From contig NZ_ANIK01000077.1 of assembly GCF_000347175.1 (NCBI RefSeq), positions 13,047-77,046 on the forward strand: a stretch of DNA of 64,000 nt, written 5' to 3'. Origin of the DNA: Leptospira alstonii serovar Sichuan str. 79601 (GTDB lineage Bacteria; Spirochaetota; Leptospiria; Leptospirales; Leptospiraceae). Below the pieces are notes generated by a model. That model had not been told where the DNA came from. It saw only the letters and a program-made list of their open reading frames with translations, and ran no database searches. Each line of letters opens with the position of its first letter. The stretch's first letter is position 1. Shown here piece by piece: positions 37,255 to 64,000 of the stretch. The position numbers were made by a program, and so were the translations under genes.

Positions 37255-37905
37255 ATGGAATTCCAAGCTCTCTCAACGGCAAACGCAATCGGAAACGACA
37301 ATCTCTACAATCCAATCTTGAATTGGGAAAAAAAAGGCCTGGGAATGCTCACGGGAATGTCCGGAATCTACAACTTAGCCCTACACTGGGAATACGCTTT
37401 TGCAGTATCCGGGTTTAAAATTTTCAATTTGGACTGCGCGATCCGATTCAATCCGTTTGTGATCACCCAGGAAACGAGAAGGAGGAGAGTTCCTCCCGAA
37501 ACCTTGCTGGAAAACGTCTTCGTTCAAAGGGCCTTTACTCCTTATCAAATCTTGGACGCGTTACAATCGATCGCTTTTCGTAAGACGGACGATATGATTT
37601 TTTTTCTTTTGGCGCCTTGCAAACAATTCTTTGACGGAGACGTTCAGGACGACGAGGGGAGATTTCTTTTGGATAAGATGTTCCTCATACTGAAACGTCT
37701 TCACGCGATGGAAGCGCCGGTTCTCGTCGTCGAATCCATGAAATACACTCATCCGACTTTCCAGGCATTTTTTCCGAGGCTGATCGAGATTTCCGCCGAT
37801 CTCTGGGAACTCAAAATCGAAAACAAACTCTCCTATCTCAAAGTGAGAAAGAAATCCACTTCTTCCGTTTATACTTTGGATGAGAGAATCGAAATTACGA
37901 GGTAA
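37255..37905 (+). CDS. RecA-fold paralogue lacking Walker motifs, in polymerase operon
   Basis: No named family is certain. The 216 residues follow the RecA/Rad51 ATPase layout. GLGMLTGMSGIYNLALHWEY (28-47) is in the Walker A place but lacks the GK[ST] residues. A strand with FNLDCAIRFNPF follows. FVQRAFTPYQILDAL resembles the Rad51/RadA segment after strand 2. DMIFFLLAP sits where Walker B should be but has no terminal Asp, and APVLVVESM is a later core strand. It therefore looks like a non-hydrolysing RecA-fold protein. It is four bases upstream of an 86-residue protein and shares an operon with a family B DNA polymerase, so a repair-polymerase accessory role is likely. The evidence is pattern-based. 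Confidence 0.6.
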   Translation: MEFQALSTANAIGNDNLYNPILNWEKKGLGMLTGMSGIYNLALHWEYAFAVSGFKIFNLDCAIRFNPFVITQETRRRRVPPETLLENVFVQRAFTPYQILDALQSIAFRKTDDMIFFLLAPCKQFFDGDVQDDEGRFLLDKMFLILKRLHAMEAPVLVVESMKYTHPTFQAFFPRLIEISADLWELKIENKLSYLKVRKKSTSSVYTLDERIEITR

Positions 37906-37909
37906 GAAT

Positions 37910-38170
37910 ATGGGCAGAACCGTCACACCTTATTCCAGACAGATGCAACAAGTCGAATCCGGACTTTTGGAATTTCGTCGAGGTTTACGAAAACCCGATC
38001 AAGACATTTTTGACGATCTGATTCGAACCGCAAAGTTACAAGTGCAGGCCGGGGTTATGGCCTCCGGTCCGTATCCGATCGATACGATGCTACTTACGAT
38101 GATGATCGATCTCAAAAAAGAAATGCGTAGACTGAACAAGGAGTTATACGAACTCAAGGGAACTGTCTAA
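37910..38170 (+). CDS. small helical protein of the polymerase operon
   Basis: An 86-residue protein beginning at ATG 37910, four bases after the RecA-fold gene; an upstream alternative start would overlap that gene. It is highly charged and helical: MQQVESGLLEFRRGLRKPDQ, then IFDDLIRTAKLQVQAGVMAS, and a C-terminal Lys/Glu-rich helix (IDLKKEMRRLNKELYEL). It has no signal, Cys or membrane segment. Being conserved between a RecA-fold gene and a polymerase would fit a small adaptor, but I know of no tested function. Confidence 0.7.
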   Translation: MGRTVTPYSRQMQQVESGLLEFRRGLRKPDQDIFDDLIRTAKLQVQAGVMASGPYPIDTMLLTMMIDLKKEMRRLNKELYELKGTV

Positions 38171-38267
38171 AAACAACGTATCGATCTGAAACTATGAAAA
38201 CATCGATTTATGGCTATAAAAACATTTCCGTAAAGTTGAGAAAGAACGCCAAAAACTCCGAAAAAAA

Positions 38268-40655
38268 ATGTCCGATCCGATTTACATAGAAGGAACTCTA
38301 TTCGATATTTATCATATTGAAGACAAGATCCATCTATGGTTGCGGACTCAAAACGGAGAATCGATTCTTTTTCACGATTTTTATCAACCCGTCATCTATG
38401 CGAGAGGGGAAGAATCCGTTCTCAAAAAACTAGTTCAAAGATTTTACGAACTAGACGCGTTAGCCGACATACCGACTTACGTTCCGAAAACCCTGTTTTA
38501 CGAAAACGTTTCCGTACAAGTCTTAAAACTTACGATTTCCCGTCCGTCCTTACTTTCAAAAGTTTCCAAAAAACTCTACGCGCTCTACGGAAAATTCGAC
38601 ATCTATCATTCGGATATAGAGGTTTCCACGAGTTATATGGTGGAAAAGAAAATATTCCCTTTGTGTAAATTAAGGATTTATTATGCGGAAGGAAAGTTCG
38701 GAAAAAGGATTCATACGATCGAAACCGATAAAGGCGACGAAATCGAAAAGATGGAATACGAAATTCCGGACTTCAGGATTCTTTCGATGAAACTCGTAGA
38801 AAGCCATCGAATCGATATGAAGGATAATTCCATTCTGTTTCATAACGGAGATCGTTTTTGGGAATTTTCCGGAAAAAATCCGAAAGACCTTCTGATCGGG
38901 ATCGATCGACTTCTTAAAACCGAAGATCCCGACATCATTCTTTCCTCTTTCGGAGATCAGGTGATCTTTCCGTATCTGTTTACTCAGGCTCAGAGGCTGA
39001 AAATTTTTCCCGCATTCGACAGGGATAGAAGTTCTCCGATTCGAAGAAACATTCGGACCCAAGGAACCAGTTTTAATACGTATGGAACCATCGTGTACCG
39101 TGCGCCTTCGTACCCGCTTTTTGGAAGATGGCATATCGACGCGGAAAATAGTTTTGTCCATAAGGAAGCGGATCTTTTGGGGATCGTGGAGTTGGCCAGA
39201 CTTTCCAGACTTCCCATACAGAAGATGGCGAGGGCTTCCACGGGAAAGGCTTTGACGAGCATCGAAACCGACGTCGCACTTCGAAGAGGTTATCTCGTTC
39301 CTTGGCAAAAGAGCGCGATCGAATCTCCTAAAACCGCTCTTCAACTTCTGGAAGCGGACAAAGGAGGGCTGGTATTTCAACCGGATATTTCCTTCGGGAT
39401 GACCGCGGAAAATGTGGCTCAACTCGATTTCGCTCAAATGTATCCGAGTATTATGGTGATTCATAATATTTCTCCCGAATGTGTGAACTGTTCTTGTTGT
39501 GCGGAAGATCCGGACGCGCCGACGGCTCCCGGCCTCGGCTATAAGATTTGCAGAAAACGGATCGGGATCGTATCCGAAGCCTTAAAACACGTATTGGATC
39601 GTAGGGCATATTACAAAAATAAAACGAAAGAAATCGAAAAAGCGAACCGTGACGTTTCTTACGCAAAAAAACTTACCGAATACGATCTCAAACAATCCAG
39701 TTTAAAATGGATGCTCGTAACTTCTTTCGGTTATCTCGGTTATAGAAACGCGAAGTTCGGTAGACTGGAAAGCCACGAAAGTGTGAACGCGTTCGCGAGA
39801 GAAAAACTTCTCACGGCTAAAGAAATCGCGGAAGAAAGAGGATACGTTTTTATTCACGCGATTACGGACAGCATCTTTATCCGCAAAGAAAATTCTTCCT
39901 CGTTTTCCGAAGAGGAATTGGAATCCCTTTGTTCCGAGATCGGAAAACGCACGAGCGTTAAAATCGACGTGGACGGTATTTATACCTGGCTTTTGTTTCC
40001 GGCTTCGAGTCAGGATCCGCAAATGCCAGTCGCCAATCGTTATATGGGAAGATTTACATCCGGAAAATTAAAATGCAGAGGAATCGGAGCCAGAAGAAAA
40101 GATCTTCCTATTTTTATCAGAAACGCTCAAAAAGAAATGTTGGAATGGATGCAGAATCGCATTACGATCGCCGATCTGAAAAACTCGGAATCCGAAATCC
40201 TTCGGATCTACGATCGATACGATTCCGATCTCAAATCGGAAAAAGTTCCTTTGGAAGAACTTCTCATTCGCAAATCCACTTCCAAAGAACTGGAAGAATA
40301 CGAGGTCGCCGGTCCCACCGCTGTTTCTCTTCATAATCTCAAAGAAATGGGAATTTCAGTGCAAGCTGGAGAAAAGATCCGTTACTTGGTACTCAATCGA
40401 AAGGCCAAAAACAAGGATCAATGGTATCTTCCCGAAGAAATGATCCCAGTCTTAAAACGGAAAAATCAAAAAATTCATTTGGATCGAACCTATTATCGAA
40501 AATTGCTCATCGGTGTTTTCAGAGAAATTTGGTCCGAGTTTGCGTCCTTTCAAAATTTCGAATCCCTTATCGACGAACAAAGATGGCTGCCTTTCGAACT
40601 CTGTTATAAAACCGAATATGAAAAATTTCTAATGAATCAAATGGAAATCGTCTGA
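38268..40655 (+). CDS. family B DNA polymerase with substituted exonuclease motifs
   Basis: A 795-residue polymerase. Palm motif A is QLDFAQMYPSI (Asp387), motif B is LKWMLVTSFGYLGY (Lys480), and motif C is HAITDSIFI (Asp534 kept; the usual first Asp of DTDS is Ile532). GRFTSGKLKCRGIGARR follows. The exonuclease region is recognisable but altered. Exo I FDIE becomes MKLV (174-177). Exo II, normally DPDxxxxxNxxxFDxPYL, reads DPDIILSSFGDQVIFPYL (220-237) without the Asn and Asp. So proofreading is probably absent. After motif A, C405, C408, C410, C411 and C428 could bind a metal or FeS cluster. It differs from E. coli Pol II and is best seen as a repair or translesion enzyme (inference). Confidence 0.85.
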   Translation: MSDPIYIEGTLFDIYHIEDKIHLWLRTQNGESILFHDFYQPVIYARGEESVLKKLVQRFYELDALADIPTYVPKTLFYENVSVQVLKLTISRPSLLSKVSKKLYALYGKFDIYHSDIEVSTSYMVEKKIFPLCKLRIYYAEGKFGKRIHTIETDKGDEIEKMEYEIPDFRILSMKLVESHRIDMKDNSILFHNGDRFWEFSGKNPKDLLIGIDRLLKTEDPDIILSSFGDQVIFPYLFTQAQRLKIFPAFDRDRSSPIRRNIRTQGTSFNTYGTIVYRAPSYPLFGRWHIDAENSFVHKEADLLGIVELARLSRLPIQKMARASTGKALTSIETDVALRRGYLVPWQKSAIESPKTALQLLEADKGGLVFQPDISFGMTAENVAQLDFAQMYPSIMVIHNISPECVNCSCCAEDPDAPTAPGLGYKICRKRIGIVSEALKHVLDRRAYYKNKTKEIEKANRDVSYAKKLTEYDLKQSSLKWMLVTSFGYLGYRNAKFGRLESHESVNAFAREKLLTAKEIAEERGYVFIHAITDSIFIRKENSSSFSEEELESLCSEIGKRTSVKIDVDGIYTWLLFPASSQDPQMPVANRYMGRFTSGKLKCRGIGARRKDLPIFIRNAQKEMLEWMQNRITIADLKNSESEILRIYDRYDSDLKSEKVPLEELLIRKSTSKELEEYEVAGPTAVSLHNLKEMGISVQAGEKIRYLVLNRKAKNKDQWYLPEEMIPVLKRKNQKIHLDRTYYRKLLIGVFREIWSEFASFQNFESLIDEQRWLPFELCYKTEYEKFLMNQMEIV

Positions 40656-40682
40656 TTTCAAAGGACAAACAATCCCGTCCTA

Positions 40683-41288
40683 TCAGGTTTGGAAAGACTC
40701 GAGTTTAAAAAGAAGATGCGCTTTGATCGTGGGCCATTCGCTTGAGATAATGCTGTAAACCGCGGTGTCTCTTAACGTTCCGTTCGCCATCACTCGGTGA
40801 TTGCGCAAAATCCCGTCCAAAATCGCCCCCAGTCTTTCTATGGCTCTTCTCGAATTTTCGTTGAGTCGATGCGTTCTGAATTCAACGGCGATACATTGTA
40901 AATTCTCGAATGCGTGTTCCAAAAGAAGAAGTTTGCATTCCGTGTTTACGAAAGTTTTTTGAAATTCTTTAGAATACCAAGTCGAACCGATTTCAAGACG
41001 ATTGGCGAAGTTCTCGATGTTCATGTAACGAGTACTTCCGATAATTCTAGGATCGTTTTTGAGTTTTACGACAAAGGGCAGGGAAAGTTTTTCTTTTTTT
41101 TCCGAAAGCGCCCTCGCAATCCATTGTTTCATTTCTTCGGGAGAAGGGACCATTGTGAACCAGAGTTTCCACAATTCTCCGTCTAACACCGCTTTGACTA
41201 AGTCGTCGTGGTGTTCCGTCTGAAGCGGATGGAGTTCCACGTGTTTTCCGATTAAGGAAATCGATTCTGGCGGGTAGGAATATTTCAT
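40683..41288 (-). CDS. GNAT family N-acetyltransferase (RimJ/RimL type)
   Basis: A 201-residue acetyl-CoA-dependent transferase. It matches the RimJ/L subgroup: GKHVELHPLQTEHHDDL at the N-terminus, LPFVVKLKNDPRIIGSTRYM for the core strands, and ENLQCIAVEFRTHRLNENSRRAIERLGA for the CoA-binding helix and the typical N-x-x-S-x-x-A-I-E-x-L-G end. The acceptor is unknown. It is convergent with the polymerase gene (27 bases apart) and stands alone. Confidence 0.88.
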   Translation of the reverse strand: MKYSYPPESISLIGKHVELHPLQTEHHDDLVKAVLDGELWKLWFTMVPSPEEMKQWIARALSEKKEKLSLPFVVKLKNDPRIIGSTRYMNIENFANRLEIGSTWYSKEFQKTFVNTECKLLLLEHAFENLQCIAVEFRTHRLNENSRRAIERLGAILDGILRNHRVMANGTLRDTAVYSIISSEWPTIKAHLLFKLESFQT

Positions 41289-41435
41289 CGTTGATTGCCT
41301 TTCGGTAGGATTTTTTGTATGAGTTCCTACACTTTCCGAATTAGAACTGAATTCAATTGTTCCGACAAACTTTGTCTTACCGAAAAAAACTTGCGAGTTA
41401 CTTTAAAGTTTACCTTTGGAGTAAAATCAAAACGA

Positions 41436-42254
<819 letters not shown>

Positions 42255-42360
42255 AGGAGAACATGATTTCTCTTTAGAATCCGACGACAACCGTAAAACG
42301 ATTTTTCTTTTTTCTCTTCTCTTTGACAGAAAGTTTCTAAGGTAAAATCTTTGCTTCAAG

Positions 42361-45752
<3,392 letters not shown>

Positions 45753-45754
45753 TC

Positions 45755-45788
<34 letters not shown>

Positions 45789-45841
45789 GTTTAGAAGGAT
45801 TGAAACCGAGGTCCGCGCCAATGCGCATCCTAAACCTCTCG

Positions 45842-47093
<1,252 letters not shown>

Positions 47094-47099
47094 GGAAAT

Positions 47100-48510
<1,411 letters not shown>

Positions 48511-48533
48511 ATCGTATAGGTAGGTTTTAGGGA

Positions 48534-51674
<3,141 letters not shown>

Positions 51675-51675
<1 letters not shown>

Positions 51676-52286
51676 TGAAAGATCTGACAGACAAGCAACA
51701 GGCTGTCCTTACGTTTATCGCCGCAATCATCAAAGAACGCGGTTTTCCTCCTACGATCCGAGAAATCGGAGACGAGTTCGGGATCACCGCAAAAGGCGCT
51801 TACGATCATCTCAAAGCGATTGAAAAAAAGGGTTATCTCAAAACCGCTAAAAATCAATCCAGGGCCATAGAACTCATTCGCCAGAGTCCGATGGAATCTC
51901 TTCCCGTTCAGGCTACGAGTATTCCGGTCATCGGCCAAGTCGCTGCCGGTCTTCCGATCTTCGCGGAAGAAAATATCGAATCGTACATTCCGGTTCCGGA
52001 CGAGATGGCGAAAGGGAACGTCCCCATGTATGCCCTTCGCGTTCAGGGAGATTCCATGATCGAAGCCGGGATCAACGACGGAGACATTGCGATCATCGAA
52101 AAAAGGGACATTGCTCGAAACGGAGAGATTGTAGTCGCTCTTATCGAAGACGAAGCAACCTTGAAAGTATATTACAAAGAGCAGGATCAGATTCGTCTTG
52201 AAGCGAGAAACCCGAAATACAAGCCGATCAAAACCAAGAAAGCGGTTGTGATGGGAAAGTTGATCGGTTTGTATCGAATTTACTGA
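51675..52286 (+). CDS. lexA: LexA repressor
   Basis: The SOS repressor and self-cleaving protease, 203 residues from ATG 51675 (a TTG at 51666 is less likely). The DNA-binding winged helix spans 1-65 (PPTIREIGDEFGITAKGAYD). Cleavage would be at Ala91-Gly92 in GQVAAGLPIF. The catalytic pair is Ser127 in GDSMIEAGINDGD and Lys164 in DEATLKVYY. It is complete and probably autoregulated by the palindrome over its promoter. It is followed by a lipoprotein gene after 38 bases. Confidence 0.96.
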
Positions 52287-52324
52287 TTGACAGAGGAAGA
52301 AACTCGCCTGACACTTCGGACAGA

Positions 52325-53993
<1,669 letters not shown>

Positions 53994-53997
53994 ATCC

Positions 53998-55775
<1,778 letters not shown>

Positions 55776-55888
55776 AATTTCCGAAAAAAACGGGATTGAA
55801 CCCTAAAAGACGGGATCGCGTCGAAAGCCCGAACATTTCGGACGGTTTTGTTAAAAGATAAAGGATAAATTTTGAATATTCAAAAAAC

Positions 55889-58704
<2,816 letters not shown>

Positions 58705-59013
58705 TCCCGAAGCGGTTCGGAGAAATCGTTTCTCGGAGCGGGGATTCGAAAAAAAACGAAATTCTTTCGAAAAAAATCCAAACTAAGACTGTTTTGTCCG
58801 GAGCAAAGGTTAAGATAACTCGCAGAAACGGAGGCGAACCGGGGATTTTAAATTCAAAAGATTCTCAGTCTAAAATCGATGATTTTTAAAAAAGAATGGT
58901 TTTGGGTTGACATTTACTACTATTTTGATTAGTATGTATATATCTGTTTAGTGAATTATCCTGTTGTTTTATCTGTTTATGTCGTCTAATTTATTAAGAA
59001 TGGAGAGAAGACT
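58705..59013. other. intergenic region with promoter of the radC operon
   Basis: Between divergent genes. Apart from AT-rich sequence it holds the consensus promoter with a LexA-box-like palindrome (58907-58935) and a roughly 80-base leader. Confidence 0.6.
58907..58935 (+). promoter_or_regulatory. consensus promoter with TACTAT-N5-TTAGTA operator
   Basis: TTGACA (58907-58912), a 17-base spacer and TAGTAT (58930-58935) form a near-perfect sigma-70 promoter. The palindrome TACTAT-TTTGA-TTAGTA (58918-58934) fills the spacer and -10 and differs by one arm base from the site on the lexA promoter. Confidence 0.6.
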
Positions 59014-61965
<2,952 letters not shown>

Positions 61966-62013
61966 TTTATTTTTCTTTCTCAGTGCGGAAACGTCTGAAT
62001 TCTGGTTCTCAAT

Positions 62014-63372
<1,359 letters not shown>

Positions 63373-63390
<18 letters not shown>

Positions 63391-64000
63391 TTTAAACATA
63401 AACCCGATTTCCATAGCTCTCATAAGGCCTTTAAAAATGGTAAGGGGGCCCGGAGGAGCATCGGAATTGCGAGCCAAGTGCCCGCCTAATTTAGCAATCC
63501 ACAGTAAGACGGTTCCTAACTCGGGTTCTTCCTTAGGAGGTTTCGGAGTTTCAAAAAGTCGACAATAAATGCCTTTCCATTCAAAAGACTCGAATAGGAT
63601 GGATGCTTTTAAACCTGGAATATTTCTACCTAAGAATGTTAACATCATAACTCTCCAAGCAACAATAGCGCAGACAGCAATACAAGCTTTGAATCGATTC
63701 CCAAATTTAAATTGAGTAGATTCAATATTACATCCAGACTTTAAAACCTTGAAGAAAACTTCAATACCCCAGCGGCTTTTGTAATAGGCGATCATACTTT
63801 TTGCATCGTCCGAATTGTGAATAGGAATTGTGGTTAGAAATTTCCAATCGATAGATTCTTCCGGAGGTCCGCCTACCTCGGTTGCGGTTAACGCATACAT
63901 ATCAATATTTTCTAATTTCTTGTATTGAGGAGGTTTTATCGTTAGCTTTTCAAATCGAAGTTCGATTGTTGCTTCCCTCGCCTCCTTTCCTTTTTTCCTA
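63373..64000 (-). mobile_element. IS4-family transposase, partial (5' end outside window)
   Basis: The minus-strand frame is open from the right edge to a TAA at 63373-63375, so about 209 C-terminal residues are seen. The IS4 signature Y-x2-R-x3-E-x6-K is intact in YYKSRWGIEVFFKVLK, with the catalytic Glu. Upstream lie an Arg-rich strand (EARREAT-type region reading AREATIELRFEKL) and TEVGGPPEESIDWKFLTTIP. The C-terminal half has KACIAVCAIVAWRVMML and the family end KGLMRAMEIGFMF. Nothing in the visible part is broken. Its 3' end overlaps ugd by 18 bases in the opposite direction. Confidence 0.88.

Overview
The window looks like chromosomal DNA from a pathogenic-clade Leptospira. Supporting signs are the paired DUF1566 lipoprotein-type genes, the multidomain pseudokinase/AAA ATPase/SpoIIE phosphatase protein, the HpnM/HpnN-like export pair, moderate GC and frequent TTG/GTG starts. 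Many short dispersed intergenic repeats built around GTGGGAACTCCCAC-like palindromes also fit. The species cannot be decided from the sequence alone. No rRNA, tRNA or CRISPR array was recognised.

Layout. 1-8.4 kb: a truncated DUF1566 gene, ribBA (riboflavin), the sulfate importer operon cysP-cysT-cysW-cysA, and a second DUF1566 lipoprotein in the opposite orientation. 8.5-17 kb: a FadL-type outer-membrane protein, divergent from an MpaB/DUF2236 oxygenase, a 7-TM protein resembling transmembrane terpene cyclases, and a 1762-residue sensor protein whose kinase domain looks dead. 17-23 kb: glyS, then the packed operon of a TonB-domain membrane protein, a PrsW-like protease, prmA and a PfkB-type adenosine kinase. 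22.9-24.2 kb: a repeat-rich gap with two decayed gene fragments. 24.2-29.3 kb: lipoprotein, RND exporter and MlaC/HpnM-like protein (a probable lipid or hopanoid export set), then a TIGR04282-type glycosyltransferase. 29.3-35 kb: a small lipoprotein and a secreted protein, a MITE-like element, a fatty acid hydroxylase, a long non-coding stretch and a lipoate ligase.

35-41 kb: glyA with a strong terminator, a cluster of palindromic repeats, then a three-gene module: a RecA-fold paralogue without a P-loop, an 86-residue helical protein, and a family B DNA polymerase with a substituted exonuclease site. This module is the best candidate for an under-described system. 41-51 kb: GNAT acetyltransferase, rhomboid protease, MBL hydrolase, PBP1a and the 2-oxoglutarate dehydrogenase operon in the order E2-E3-E1. 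51.6-55.8 kb: lexA, a small lipoprotein, a CtpA-type protease, tsaD and pssA. 55.9-58.7 kb: two coupled secreted or outer-membrane proteins of unknown role. 58.9-64 kb: a 74-residue protein, radC, a Wzm/Wzt polysaccharide exporter, a UDP-glucose dehydrogenase, and a truncated IS4-type transposase at the right edge.

Three themes link the regions. First, a TACTAA-N5-TTAGTA operator-like site lies on both the lexA promoter and the promoter of the radC/polysaccharide-export operon, which suggests one shared (perhaps SOS) regulator. Second, dispersed repeats repeatedly start exactly at stop codons (cysA, fadL-like, hydroxylase, ugd), suggesting that they shape 3' ends. Third, several proteins keep a family fold but lack catalytic residues (pseudokinase, RecA paralogue, PolB exonuclease).
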